A DNA stretch of 48,332 nt from CAZAMP01 sp964486455 (lineage in GTDB: Bacteria > Eisenbacteria > RBG-16-71-46 > CAZAMP01), in the NCBI GenBank assembly GCA_964486455.1, contig CAZAMP010000033.1, positions 1 through 48,332 of the forward strand. The letters are read 5' to 3'. The notes beneath the pieces are model-generated. The model ran no database searches. It was given only the letters and a program-made list of their open reading frames with translations, and was not told where the DNA came from. A program made the position numbers and the translations under genes. Of this stretch, positions 8,632-17,686 are shown piece after piece (the first letter of the stretch is position 1; each line of letters opens with the position of its first letter).

Positions 8632-10410
8632 CTAGTGTTGCTGTTCCCGGCGAAGGATCATGAGCTGGTCGAGATTGCGCCGGGCCGGCACGAGCGATGA
8701 ATCGACGGTGAGCGCCCGTCGCCAAAGCCACTCGGCACCATCGAGATCGCCGACGTTCGCGAGTAGCGTGGCAAGATTGTTCAAGCTTCCGGCGTTGTCT
8801 TCGGCGGTGGAAGCGGCGCGCCGGACGACGATGTGTGCGCTGTCGGTTTCACCCACGGCGAAGAAGTAGGCCGCGTGGTGCAGGTCCACCGACGCGAGAG
8901 CTCCCCGCTCAAAGTACCCTAACGTCGTGTCGGAACGGTATCGGAGGGTCACCGGTTTCCAGAGCGGCGTGCGTGCTTCTGTGTGCGCGCGCTGCGGCAC
9001 GTATCGATAGGCGAGCCCTTCCGGAACGCACTCCGACGCCTCGATCGGCGGATAGGGCATTGTGGTGAAGATTGGGCGATTGCGCTGCTGTAGTTCTGTT
9101 TCGATCTGAACCGCCGGATGCCAATAGACGTCCCGATCGGGAGGCCCTCCCAGAACCCGCACCGTCACGTCCGGCCGCTCACCCCGAACGGTTTGAAGAT
9201 AGATGATCGGAAACGTCTCGTGATCCGCGTAGGCGAGAAGCAGTGCGTCCTGGGGGAGACCCGACAGAAGTGCGTGGCCGTAGTCCAACGCGATCCGATT
9301 GCCGGACCGATCACATACCGGCCGACCCGAGGCGAATAGCCACGCGCTCCAGCCGAGAAGGAGCACCGACGCGGCCACGATTGCGGCACGCCGGCCCGCA
9401 ATCACCCTTTCGATGCCGCGACCGGCGAGGAGCATGAAGAACGTCACCGAGGTGAGCATGAAGACGTTCGCCTCGATGAGCTGATCTCCCCGGAGAAGGC
9501 CGGCCAAGCCGACGACCGCCACCAGCCCGCTCAAGAGAAGCCAGATGGCGAGCATGTGGACCGGAGCCGATCGCCGGGTCACGGCGACTGCCCAGATGGC
9601 AAGAGGCCACGCGAGAATCGATCCCGTCGATGTCAGGGTTTCAATCCAGGTCCGAAGGAGATCCAGGCAATCCGCCAGGCCGGGCCATGTGAATCCTCCA
9701 TACTGCTGGCGACCGAGGTGCCCCATGAGCCCGTCGAGGCTTGCCGGATGTCCCCAGTCCAGGGCCGGTAGCGCCAGGGAGCGGAGCGGCAGGTAGAGTA
9801 GCGGCGTGAGGCCGACCACCAGGCCAATCGCATCCCGTACTAGTGCCCGCTGCCCTCCACCCGAGCGCAGTCGTGTTCGCACCCTGCTCCAGGCGACCGG
9901 AAGCACGACAATCAAATTGCCCGGGTGGGAGATGAGGACGAGGCCGGCAACATAGGGGAGCAGGCGTGAGCGCGCGCCGCTCTGCAGGTGCAGCAGCACA
10001 AGCCAAAGCACAAGGAGAAGGTTCAGCGCGTAGACCTCGGTGATAACCGACTGGCTCCAGAGCGTGGGGCCGAGGCCGTGCGCGAGCGTGAGCGGCGCGG
10101 CCAAAGCTGGGCGCATGCCCAGCTGGCCGGTCGCGATGCGGTAAAAGAGCCAGGCAGCCAGCACCGAGAGAAGCGCGGTTCCGAGATTAGCCCAGAGCGC
10201 CGGGGTGAATCCCGGAAGCTGCGTGATCGGATGCATGGTGAGGCACCAAAGCGGATAACCCGGGGGATGTGGGATCCCGAGCGTGGTCGCGGCGGTGATG
10301 AGCTCTCCGCTGTCGCCGATTGTGATCGTCGGAGCCAATGATGTGAGGTAAACGAGAAGGAGTCCCGCGATCGGCACGATCTCCCATCCCCATCCGCGAT
10401 CAATCCGCAT
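8632..10410 (-). CDS. DUF2723 (TMEM260-like) membrane protein with C-terminal TPRs
   Basis: 592-residue polytopic inner-membrane protein. The N-terminal two-thirds carry about ten hydrophobic segments and the family signature TIGDSGELITAATTLGIPHP just after the first membrane helix (residues ~30-50). This is the DUF2723 family, which includes the eukaryotic O-mannosyltransferase TMEM260; a GT-C-type glycosyltransferase using a lipid-linked sugar is the family expectation and is inferred here. The C-terminal ~90 residues contain tetratricopeptide-like helices (SLNNLATLLANVGDLDGAEW). The start at 10410 follows GGGGAG and opens directly into the first helix; the frame extends upstream another 78 codons but that part is not membrane-like. 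It could glycosylate secreted proteins, which are plentiful nearby. Confidence 0.85.
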   Translation of the reverse strand: MRIDRGWGWEIVPIAGLLLVYLTSLAPTITIGDSGELITAATTLGIPHPPGYPLWCLTMHPITQLPGFTPALWANLGTALLSVLAAWLFYRIATGQLGMRPALAAPLTLAHGLGPTLWSQSVITEVYALNLLLVLWLVLLHLQSGARSRLLPYVAGLVLISHPGNLIVVLPVAWSRVRTRLRSGGGQRALVRDAIGLVVGLTPLLYLPLRSLALPALDWGHPASLDGLMGHLGRQQYGGFTWPGLADCLDLLRTWIETLTSTGSILAWPLAIWAVAVTRRSAPVHMLAIWLLLSGLVAVVGLAGLLRGDQLIEANVFMLTSVTFFMLLAGRGIERVIAGRRAAIVAASVLLLGWSAWLFASGRPVCDRSGNRIALDYGHALLSGLPQDALLLAYADHETFPIIYLQTVRGERPDVTVRVLGGPPDRDVYWHPAVQIETELQQRNRPIFTTMPYPPIEASECVPEGLAYRYVPQRAHTEARTPLWKPVTLRYRSDTTLGYFERGALASVDLHHAAYFFAVGETDSAHIVVRRAASTAEDNAGSLNNLATLLANVGDLDGAEWLWRRALTVDSSLVPARRNLDQLMILRREQQH

Positions 10411-10630
10411 CGCTCCCCCTTGCGAATAGGAATAGCACGAGGCCGCCGGACGTTCTTGCCCTTCTCCGATCGATCCTACTTCGCCTGAAGCTCGATCGCC
10501 ATATGGCGCTTCGCTCCTAGGCGTCGGCAGCATCGCATCCGAGCCTGAGAAGGCCGAAACAGTCAACTCACGCCCTGGTCTGCCGATAACGGTTAGGGAA
10601 GGTCGTTCATCCGAGCCGGGAGTTGATTCC

Positions 10631-11269
10631 ATGTCATCCATCATTTCACATCCCTGTCCTTGTGGCAGGGAGATCCGCGCGCGTGATCCGGAGCCGGGCC
10701 AGGAGATGCGCTGTTACTATTGCGGCCACACGGTTACCCACGTCGGCGAGACGAACGGTGAGGATCCCACCATCGTCGAGGATGCGACCGGGATGTCCGG
10801 GTCTTCCGGGCTGAGCGAGCTAAGCTCCTTGGTCGACAAGATGAAGCCTCAAGAGCTGACCTGCCCGGGCTGCGCGGCACCGATGCAAGTAACGATGAGC
10901 AATGACGGCGACAAGGGCGCGGTCTGCACGCATTGCGGTCACGAGATCGACCTGCCCGAGCGTCACGGCGTGAAGCGGAGACGGACGCTTCGCGATGGCG
11001 GCCGGACGGATGTCATTGAAGAGTCGGTTTGGACCGAGGAGACGTGCAGGCGTATCCCCACGTCCGAGGAGTTCGATGATTCGGACGATGGCGATGAGAC
11101 TCCGCTTCCGGGCTCGGAGGAGTCGGAGATCACGATCAAGTTCGACGGTGACACGGACGACCCCGAGGCTTTTGCGCGCTTCCTCCGAGAGGTGAAGGAT
11201 CAATTGCCGCCTGGGCAAGCCAAGACGGTCATCCGCGAAGTGAAGCGAGTGATGCGGCGGAGGGAATAG
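10631..11269 (+). CDS. double zinc-ribbon protein with acidic C-terminal region
   Basis: 212 residues, no signal peptide, so probably cytoplasmic. Two Cys4 zinc-binding knuckles are visible: C9-x-C11 with C28-x2-C31, and C78-x2-C81 with C99-x2-C102 (LTCPGC ... CTHCGH). Between and after them the chain is acidic and low in complexity (TEETCRRIPTSEEFDDSDDGDE). The last ~50 residues (ITIKFDGDTDDPEAFARFLREV) look like a small folded helix pair. No family name comes to mind. Zinc ribbons of this kind often bind nucleic acid or partner proteins, but function cannot be assigned. It is transcribed divergently from the DUF2723 gene across a 220-bp gap. Confidence 0.75.
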   Translation: MSSIISHPCPCGREIRARDPEPGQEMRCYYCGHTVTHVGETNGEDPTIVEDATGMSGSSGLSELSSLVDKMKPQELTCPGCAAPMQVTMSNDGDKGAVCTHCGHEIDLPERHGVKRRRTLRDGGRTDVIEESVWTEETCRRIPTSEEFDDSDDGDETPLPGSEESEITIKFDGDTDDPEAFARFLREVKDQLPPGQAKTVIREVKRVMRRRE

Positions 11270-11434
11270 CTCGCGCGAGGCGGCACCGTCGGCCGCCCCT
11301 TCCTCTCCAGAAACCTCACTCTTCGGCGTCCAACGGCTCTGATCGCCTCAACGCCGGCCCCGATGTTTCCCTGAACCGACTCCCGTCCAGCGGCTATCAT
11401 TGCACCCATGTATTTCCCACGGAGAGGTGAAGTC

Positions 11435-11977
11435 ATGAGGTGGATGAGCAAGTATGCCCTTGTTGCGCTGTCCGTGATGCTGGCGGCGGGACCGAGCGTG
11501 TCCCAGGAGCAGGATATGGAGATGATCTCGTTCCTGGAGGGAATCTGGACGGGAAGCGGGGATGGGTTCTCAGGCAGTTCCAGTGTTACGCAGACATTCG
11601 AGCCGGTGCTGGGCGACAACTTCCTGCGCATGCAAACTCGGTCTGAGTTTCCGCCGCAGGAGAGGAATCCCGAGGGCGAAATCCATGAGGACATCGCGAT
11701 CTTCAGCTTCGACCGATCGCGCAATCTCCTCGTCATGCGGGCGTTCTACATCGAAGGTTTCGTCAACCGCTACGTTCTGAGCGAAGTCTCGGATGACGGC
11801 GATTCGCTCGTGTTCGTCACCGAGGCCGTCGAGAATGCGCCGGCCGGTACGCAGGCGAAGCTCGTTTTGAAGCGGACAGGGGAGGACGCGCTCGAAGAGG
11901 GGTTCTATGTTTCCTTCCCGGGCAAGGAGTTCAGCTGCTACTCGACCAGTCATCTGGTGAGGCGCGAGAGGCCGTAG
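11435..11977 (+). CDS. small secreted beta-barrel protein (DUF1579/nitrobindin-like)
   Basis: 180 residues from the ATG at 11435, preceded by GGAGAGGTGA. The signal peptide MSKYALVALSVMLAAGPSVSQ is clear. The mature protein starts FLEGIWTGSGDGFSGSS; an L-x-G-x-W-x-G-x-G opening is typical of nitrobindin/THAP4- and DUF1579-type lipocalin-like barrels. Alternating beta-strands and a closing FYVSFPGKEFSCYSTSHLVRR fit a small barrel. Those families bind haem or small hydrophobic ligands, but the key haem ligand cannot be placed from sequence alone. An upstream ATG at 11408 would add nine residues. It stands alone between same-strand genes with its own leader. Confidence 0.7.
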   Translation: MRWMSKYALVALSVMLAAGPSVSQEQDMEMISFLEGIWTGSGDGFSGSSSVTQTFEPVLGDNFLRMQTRSEFPPQERNPEGEIHEDIAIFSFDRSRNLLVMRAFYIEGFVNRYVLSEVSDDGDSLVFVTEAVENAPAGTQAKLVLKRTGEDALEEGFYVSFPGKEFSCYSTSHLVRRERP

Positions 11978-12104
11978 CCGGAGAGAGGTGACTGGCCCGA
12001 GCCCCGCGAGCGCACGGAGCCTGAGCATCCTGCGATTCCGCGCCACCCTGAGACCGTCCTCGGTTAAGATTACATGAGCGACACGGCCCGACCTGAGGCG
12101 AAAC

Positions 12105-13667
12105 ATGATTCGAGCCATTTGCAGCGTAGTCTTGCTCGCGATGACGCACTTCATCTGTGCCGCCGCTACGGTGGCAAGCGAGCGTGATCCGGCTCCGGAT
12201 GGGTCGGAAGGCCCTCTCGGTGAGTGGCCGAACTTCAGTCCTATCGGTTTCATCACCGCACCCCATCCCGACGATCCAGAGACCCAGACACATCTTTACG
12301 GAGATTGGGGCGGCATCGTCGGAGAGGAGTTCATTTTCATTCAGGATGACATGATCAAGCTGCTCTACCACAGTTATCACGAGACCTACATGACCGAGCA
12401 TCTCCACGAAGAGGATGTGCTCCGCGACTGGGCGCTCGGCTATGACGCTGAAACGAAGATCAAGTTCACGCCGCTCGCGAAGCCCGGGGGCCCGATACCC
12501 GGTTCCGCCTGGGAGCACACGGACACGCCCAGCTACATCCAGCACCCGATCACCGGTGAGCATTTGCTCTACAACAGCGTACGACCGGGAACGAAGCATC
12601 TGCATGATGGGTGGGAGGGTCTTCCGGGACACGAGATGTCAATCCAAGTGGCAACGAGCGAGACGCCGCCGGCGATCGGTGTTCCCTTCTACCAGAGCTA
12701 CGAGGACGCACTGGTCGCGGAGCTGTGGTGGGAGCAAGGCTGGAACAACAACGGCGTCATCAAGGGGGGATTGTCGGAGCCCACACCCGTGTGGGTGCCG
12801 CATCTCGGCACGCAGGGAAAGGTGCGTCTCTTCTACCGGGGCCTCCACGGCTCACCCAGCTCCTACTGGAACTGGCGGATCTCTTACGCGGACAGCGAGG
12901 ACGGAAAGACGGGGTGGGTGAAGAATCCGGTCCCGACCTTCGATCCGTCCGATCCGACCAATCCGGCCTACCGCTGGACCCTACCGCCACCAGACGGCTT
13001 CTCCTTCCGGGGTGCCTGGCAGGCGCATTGCACCGGCGACACGCTTGCGGACGGCGTCCACATGGTGGTGACGGTCTCCAACCAGAACTACGCGGGATAC
13101 GGGCACCTGGCTTACTACTGGTCGCCCGATTGGGGTGACACCTGGATCGGTCATCCGGACAATCCCATCATCGCGCCCGGGCAGTTCCCAGACGGCGTTC
13201 CCCCGCAAGGTTTCCAGCGTACGCCGGCCCTCCTGATCGACGAGGAGTATCATCGTTACATTCTCGCGTACAACGCGGGCCACGACATCGACGAGCGGTG
13301 GCGACGGTGGACCTACCTGGCCGTGGCCGATCGACCCAGCCCGCCGACGACGGTGGGGGGCGGCTCTACTCACGGGACCCTCTTCCGGCTCGTGTCCATC
13401 GAACCCAACCCCGCTCCCGGAGATGTGTTCCTCAGCTTTCTGCTTCCCGATGCGGGACGCCTCGACGTCGGGATCTATGACGTAACGGGACGTCTCGTCA
13501 CCAGCTTGGGTAGGGGAGGGCATGCCTCAGGTCTCCGGATCATGATCTGGGACAGGACGATCGCCGGCTCTCCGGCTCCATCAGGGATCTATCTCGTACG
13601 CGGAGTCTTTGGCGGAGAAGGTGAGATAACGCGCGTCTCAGAAGGCAAAGTCGTGCTCCTCAGATAA
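12105..13667 (+). CDS. secreted beta-propeller-like (GH43/sialidase-like) protein with T9SS-type tail
   Basis: 520 residues with signal peptide MIRAICSVVLLAMTHFICAAA. The central region (residues ~35-415) has propeller-like blade motifs, for example YYWSPDWGDTWIGHPDNPI, an Asp-box-like S-x-D-x-G-x-T-W, plus GGLSEPTPVWVP and RTPALLIDEEYHRYILAY. These resemble five-bladed glycosidase folds (GH43/GH32/GH93) or sialidases. I cannot confirm the acidic catalytic triad, so catalysis is unproven. The final ~95 residues (from ~426) are the sorting tail: SIEPNPAPGDVFLSFLL, IYDVTGRLV, APSGIYLVRG. Likely exported and surface-bound or released; a carbohydrate substrate is a guess from fold resemblance. 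Confidence 0.75.
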   Translation: MIRAICSVVLLAMTHFICAAATVASERDPAPDGSEGPLGEWPNFSPIGFITAPHPDDPETQTHLYGDWGGIVGEEFIFIQDDMIKLLYHSYHETYMTEHLHEEDVLRDWALGYDAETKIKFTPLAKPGGPIPGSAWEHTDTPSYIQHPITGEHLLYNSVRPGTKHLHDGWEGLPGHEMSIQVATSETPPAIGVPFYQSYEDALVAELWWEQGWNNNGVIKGGLSEPTPVWVPHLGTQGKVRLFYRGLHGSPSSYWNWRISYADSEDGKTGWVKNPVPTFDPSDPTNPAYRWTLPPPDGFSFRGAWQAHCTGDTLADGVHMVVTVSNQNYAGYGHLAYYWSPDWGDTWIGHPDNPIIAPGQFPDGVPPQGFQRTPALLIDEEYHRYILAYNAGHDIDERWRRWTYLAVADRPSPPTTVGGGSTHGTLFRLVSIEPNPAPGDVFLSFLLPDAGRLDVGIYDVTGRLVTSLGRGGHASGLRIMIWDRTIAGSPAPSGIYLVRGVFGGEGEITRVSEGKVVLLR

Positions 13668-13749
13668 ACCCGGCCATCCGCTGTAACCAACCGCATCCCT
13701 CGCACGTTAGTACTTCATACGGAATGTAGATACTCGAGGGGAGGTTGGC

Positions 13750-15051
13750 GTGAGCGGCACACCATCGCGTAATCATGTCTTGTTCATTCTGGCTGTGTTC
13801 TTCGGACTTCTGTTTTCGGGCCACACTGCGTCGTCTCAGGCTGGCGACTGGGCGGGAGCCGTTCGGATGGAGGACGGCGTCGAGATCGTCTCGAACCCGA
13901 GGACGCCGATCGAGGATCCGTTCACGATCGCATTGCGCGAGCTCTGGCGCGTGGGAGGAGACTCTCAAGCCGATGAGGAGTTCTTCGGCATCATCAACCA
14001 GGTCGTCACCGATGCCGACGGCAACGTGTACCTTCTGGACCAGCAACTCAACGAGGTCCGGGTCTTCTCGCCGGATGGCGACTACCTGCACACGATTGGA
14101 CGCGAAGGCGAAGGCCCGGGTGAGTTCCGTGCAGCGGCAGACATGTTCTTTCTGCCCAATGGAAACCTCGGTGTGTTGCAGCTCGCGCCCGGTCGTATCG
14201 TGGCGTTCACCCTCGCCGGCGAGCCGGCCGACGACTACCCCACGCCTAGAACCGAGGGTGGCGAAACCCCGAGATTGTTCAACGGACAACGATGGGGAGA
14301 CGGCCTCGCTTTGATCATCGGTCACAACGAGCAGCGGGACGGAGCGCTCTACGTATACCGATCCCTGATAAAGGTCGATTCGGACGGGGTGGAACTAGAG
14401 AGGCTCCTCACGAGCGAGCGCGTCTTGAGCTTCGTCGACTTCCTCTTCGATGAAACGATCTGGCGGACGTTCGACGATCGATGGAAGGTCGGACCCAGTG
14501 GGGATCTCTACGCCGTCGACGGCTACCTCGACTACGAGATCATCGTGTGGGACCGCCAGGGGAATCGAAAGCGCGTCATCACGAGAGACTATGATCACTG
14601 GGACCGAACCAAGGAAGAGAAGCAGGAGATGTACGACATCTTCGATGCGCTGCTTCAGAATCAGCTTCCCGAGTACTCGATCAACATAAGTGACTACGAT
14701 AGTGATGTCGTCGATGTTCATCCGCGGAAGGACGGCTCACTTTGGGTCCTGACGAGTCGCGGCGCGTGGGAGCGACCGGAGGGTTCGCTAGGCGTGTTCG
14801 ATGTCTTCGATTCCGATGGGCGATTCCTTCGAAAGATGACCCTCATGGGTGAGGGTCATCCGTTGGAAGACGGCTACTTCTTTGTCGGGGATCGCCTCTT
14901 CGTCGTAACCGACCTGCTTGAAGCCAGGATTTCGTCGCGCGGCGGCCGAAAGGGCGATGGGGAAGCGGGTGAAGAACCCGAGCCGGTCTCCGTCATCTGC
15001 TACGAGATCAGCTCGAGCGACGCAATCGCTCAGGTGGACACGGCTCGGTAG
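13750..15051 (+). CDS. exported 6-bladed beta-propeller protein
   Basis: 433 residues. I chose the GTG at 13750 because it follows GGGGAGG by 6 nt and yields a good signal peptide (RNHVLFILAVFFGLLFSGHTASS). The body shows NHL/6-bladed-propeller blades, best seen in DADGNVYLLDQQLNEVRVFSPDGDYLHTIGREGEGPGEF (residues ~93-132), with later repeats such as DRQGNRKRVI and DSDGRFLRKMTL. Proteins of this kind are common in Bacteroidota and relatives and usually act as periplasmic or outer-membrane binding scaffolds. There is no sorting tail, so it is probably periplasmic. It is separated from the preceding gene by 82 nt. Confidence 0.8.
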   Translation: MSGTPSRNHVLFILAVFFGLLFSGHTASSQAGDWAGAVRMEDGVEIVSNPRTPIEDPFTIALRELWRVGGDSQADEEFFGIINQVVTDADGNVYLLDQQLNEVRVFSPDGDYLHTIGREGEGPGEFRAAADMFFLPNGNLGVLQLAPGRIVAFTLAGEPADDYPTPRTEGGETPRLFNGQRWGDGLALIIGHNEQRDGALYVYRSLIKVDSDGVELERLLTSERVLSFVDFLFDETIWRTFDDRWKVGPSGDLYAVDGYLDYEIIVWDRQGNRKRVITRDYDHWDRTKEEKQEMYDIFDALLQNQLPEYSINISDYDSDVVDVHPRKDGSLWVLTSRGAWERPEGSLGVFDVFDSDGRFLRKMTLMGEGHPLEDGYFFVGDRLFVVTDLLEARISSRGGRKGDGEAGEEPEPVSVICYEISSSDAIAQVDTAR

Positions 15052-15233
15052 CGTCCGCCCGCCACAGGATTACCACCTTGCTCGACGAAACCTGTCCGCC
15101 CGGCGAGCATTCCGCGCGTGTCGAGGCGGTACCGTCACGCGTCTAGATGCATGAGCGCATTGCGGGTGGGTACCGGGACAGCGGATAAGTCGCCGTAGAA
15201 TAGAAGTGTCGGCGGAGCAGCGGATGTCCGCAC

Positions 15234-16001
15234 TCACCAGTGCTTGATCTTCTTCATGTAAACGTCGAAGTCGAACTCCGGCGAGTTTTCTTCATCGTGA
15301 CAGTGCACACACATCGCGCGGGCGTCCGCCGAGCTGCTCCGGGACATGTCATGTAGCGAACCTTTGAGATGGCAGGCTTCGCACTGAACGCCCGCCAGGT
15401 CCCTGCGTCCGTTCGCCCGATATCCCCATCGCTTGGCGTGGCCGGTTACGTGACACGGTAGGCATTCCCTGTTCCCTTGATCAAAAGTGATGGTCAGGGA
15501 TTCGAGTCCCTTTGCGTGATCAGATGTCTTCCACATCTCGTACTCAGGCTCATGGCACCGTGCGCAGATATCGGCGCCGAGATAGTATTCTCCTTTCGGG
15601 CTTCTGAGCTGGCGGCGGAGGCGATCCTCTCTGACGGTGGGGGCGTGGCGCAGTCGCTTTCCGAATGCCTCTAGTGCCTCACGGAACTCCGGATCCCTCG
15701 GGATTGTCGAGTCGATGACGAGGGGATAGCCCTGGCTGGCGACGACCTCGCCGTCTCGGCTGACACGCAAATCCAGCCAACAGATCTGATCCCCTCGTCC
15801 TCCGGCGTTGAGAACGACGGCGCTGCCATGCGTTCGCTGCGTCGCGAACCGTTCCCGGCGACTGCCGTCGATGATGATGTCGATGCCGGGGTTCCGGGAA
15901 AGCAACGAGTCGAGATCGTCGCCCCTTACCTGAGAAAGAAGCACGATGACGTCACACGCGCTCTTCTTCAGGTCGTTCACAATCTGGCTCCTTCCTCGCA
16001 T
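15234..16001 (-). CDS. 5'-truncated metallophosphatase - tetraheme cytochrome c (probable pseudogene)
   Basis: 255 residues remain. The first ~100 (DLKKSACDVIVLLSQVRGDD ... NPGIDIIIDG) match the interior of a UshA/5'-nucleotidase-like metallophosphatase domain. The rest carries four haem-binding CxxCH motifs: CARCH, CLPCH, CEACH and CVHCH. Family members with both parts are exported lipoproteins about twice this length, with the metal-binding D-x-H and G-D motifs in the N-terminal half. That half and any signal peptide are missing. Haem attachment needs export, so this fragment should be non-functional. No Shine-Dalgarno precedes the apparent ATG at 16001. The truncation point abuts the similarly truncated plus-strand remnant, pointing to a deletion or rearrangement at about 16.0 kb. 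Confidence 0.65.
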   Translation of the reverse strand: MRGRSQIVNDLKKSACDVIVLLSQVRGDDLDSLLSRNPGIDIIIDGSRRERFATQRTHGSAVVLNAGGRGDQICWLDLRVSRDGEVVASQGYPLVIDSTIPRDPEFREALEAFGKRLRHAPTVREDRLRRQLRSPKGEYYLGADICARCHEPEYEMWKTSDHAKGLESLTITFDQGNRECLPCHVTGHAKRWGYRANGRRDLAGVQCEACHLKGSLHDMSRSSSADARAMCVHCHDEENSPEFDFDVYMKKIKHW

Positions 16002-16135
16002 TCAGAATGATCCAGCCATGCATGAGGCCGTCCGGGCCGTAGAATTCCAGACGACGACTTCGTGGAATGTCGCCTTCGCCGAACCGTATTTCATAGAATG
16101 GATCTCCACTGGCAACGGCCCGCGCAATCCGATAG

Positions 16136-16384
16136 ATGCTGTACGGGGCCCTCTCCATGGCTCGCTCTAGCGCCTCATCACCCGCGGCGGAGAACTCACC
16201 GTTGACGACATACAAGCTGTTCGATGTGAAAGGACGGCGCGTGGCCCGTCTCCTCGATGAGCGTCGAGACGCCGGCGCGCACGAGCTGCCGATCGATACA
16301 GATCGGCTCTCCGCCGGTGTCTACTATCTCAAGCTGGAGACCGGAGCCGATATCGCCGTCAGCCGCGTGGTGTATCTGCGGTGA
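16136..16384 (+). pseudogene. remnant of a secreted protein: orphan T9SS-type sorting tail
   Basis: The last ~65 codons read YKLFDVKGRRVARLL ... AGAHELPIDTDRLSAGVYYLKLETG ... RVVYLR, a clear C-terminal half of a sorting tail. An in-frame TAG at 16133 precedes the first ATG, and no signal peptide or body is attached. The upstream stretch in the neighbouring plus-strand frame (about 16000-16180) contains NPIDAVRGPLHGSL, which looks like the missing NP-start of the same domain. This suggests a frameshift near 16175 in addition to loss of the gene's 5' part. It diverges from the truncated cytochrome gene. Confidence 0.6.
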
Positions 16385-16444
16385 CCGTCTGCTCTCGTAC
16401 GCCATCGCCGTGCGCTTCCGGAAGCGCGCGAGAGACGAGTGCCA

Positions 16445-17686
16445 TTACGCGCCATCCAGGCTGTCAATCGCTTCTCGGAGCCTGGCCTCGTGGCGATGGC
16501 CGTGGATCACCTCGTCGAGCGATTGCGGGGGCAGCAGGCCACTAGTCCGTAGCCAGAACGCGATGGCGGCGAGCGCCGCACCCTTTGCACCCGCGCGCTT
16601 CCTGAACGGTGCTGCGGAGCACTCCCGCGAGCTGACTTCGCCAAGAAGCGACTCATCTATTATGAGGCCCGTGCTCTCGCCGATTCGACCGGCCGCCTGC
16701 TTAAGTCCCGGCTCTGAGACGGCGATGACCGTATGGGGCTTGCGGATCGCTGTGTAGCGGATTTCCCGGGGCGATAGAATCACCTCGGCGAGGGAAAAGC
16801 CCGTGCCGACCGTGATCGGGTACTCACCCTTCTTCGTCGCGTGCAGCCCGGCCATCATCCCTGCCTTCGCCAATAGCTCGCCGGCTGACTGGACGCCCTC
16901 TCCGGCCGATCCCGCGAGGACCAGACCGATCGGTTCCCGGATGTCGGTGTCGAAGCAGGGTGTCACGGGCGCGAGATCGTCGAAGAGCGAGCGAGTTTCT
17001 CGCGGTGTCGGTATCACGGCGGTTCGCGGCGTCCGCCGCGCGGTCTCCGGATACGCCGTCTCGGCCTTCAGTGCCTTGATCTTCTTCATGCCGTGGGCCG
17101 GACACATCTGCACGATCTCGATCAGCGAGAAGCCTTTTGTCTCCAGGGCTTCCATCCACAGATCGATCGTGTCTTCACCGACGAACGTACGCGCGACGAA
17201 CGAGGCGCCGGCGCGGCTCGCCAGATCGCAGATGTCGTAGGGGGGGATCCCAGCGGCTCCCGACGCGGACGCGTCCTTGAATCCGCTCGGAGAGAGCCCG
17301 CTCGGCTGTCCGCCCGTCATGGCGTAGACGAGGTTGTTGAGGACGATCAGCGTGAAGTCGGCGTTCCGTCGCGCGGCTTCCAGCAAATGCTGAAGTCCGA
17401 TCGTTGCGCCCCCGTCTCCCTGAACAGCGATGACCTTCTTGCCCGCGCCGATCCCGAAACGGACACCCATGGCGAGAGCCGCGGCTCTCCCATGTAGACC
17501 GTGGACCGTGTGCGAGTTCAGAAAGCTGTCGATGAGGCTGCAGCACCCAATGTCGCTCACGACGACCACGTCCCGCGGCGCGAGCCCCATCTTGCCAAGT
17601 GCTGTACCCATGTGTTTCGTCACGGCCGGGTATCCGCAGCCGGGACAGAACGGAAGGTCCTTCTTGGCTACGATATCGAGAGACAC
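16445..17686 (-). CDS. 2-oxoacid:ferredoxin oxidoreductase, fused beta (TPP) and gamma subunits
   Basis: 413 residues. Residues 1-~225 are the thiamine-pyrophosphate-binding beta subunit: CPGCGYPAVTKHM near the N-terminus, VSDIGCCS, and the TPP motif GDGGATIGLQHLLEAARRNADF...LNN with YAMTGGQ. Residues ~255-413 are a gamma subunit (LVLAGSAGEGVQSAGELLAKAG, GEYPITVGTGFSLAEVIL). The enzyme decarboxylates a 2-oxoacid, makes acyl-CoA and reduces ferredoxin in the cytoplasm. The GTG start at 17686 follows CGGAGGT and lies 19 nt inside the alpha gene, so translation is probably coupled. Beta-gamma fusion is uncommon; most relatives encode them separately. No ferredoxin-like delta subunit is present nearby. 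Substrate (2-oxoglutarate, branched-chain or aryl 2-oxoacid) cannot be told from sequence. Confidence 0.88.
   Translation of the reverse strand: MSLDIVAKKDLPFCPGCGYPAVTKHMGTALGKMGLAPRDVVVVSDIGCCSLIDSFLNSHTVHGLHGRAAALAMGVRFGIGAGKKVIAVQGDGGATIGLQHLLEAARRNADFTLIVLNNLVYAMTGGQPSGLSPSGFKDASASGAAGIPPYDICDLASRAGASFVARTFVGEDTIDLWMEALETKGFSLIEIVQMCPAHGMKKIKALKAETAYPETARRTPRTAVIPTPRETRSLFDDLAPVTPCFDTDIREPIGLVLAGSAGEGVQSAGELLAKAGMMAGLHATKKGEYPITVGTGFSLAEVILSPREIRYTAIRKPHTVIAVSEPGLKQAAGRIGESTGLIIDESLLGEVSSRECSAAPFRKRAGAKGAALAAIAFWLRTSGLLPPQSLDEVIHGHRHEARLREAIDSLDGA

Noticed and set aside
15490..15520. tRNA T-arm-like sequence AGGGATTCGAGTCCCT
   Set aside because: It lies inside the cytochrome reading frame on the other strand, and no acceptor, D or anticodon stems can be built around it.
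15952..16215. 87-codon minus-strand frame (GDEALERAMERAPYSIYRI...) upstream of the truncated cytochrome gene
   Set aside because: It looked like a possible frameshifted N-terminus, but shows none of the metallophosphatase N-terminal motifs, and the plus strand there continues into the sorting-tail remnant. It cannot be decided fully by eye.
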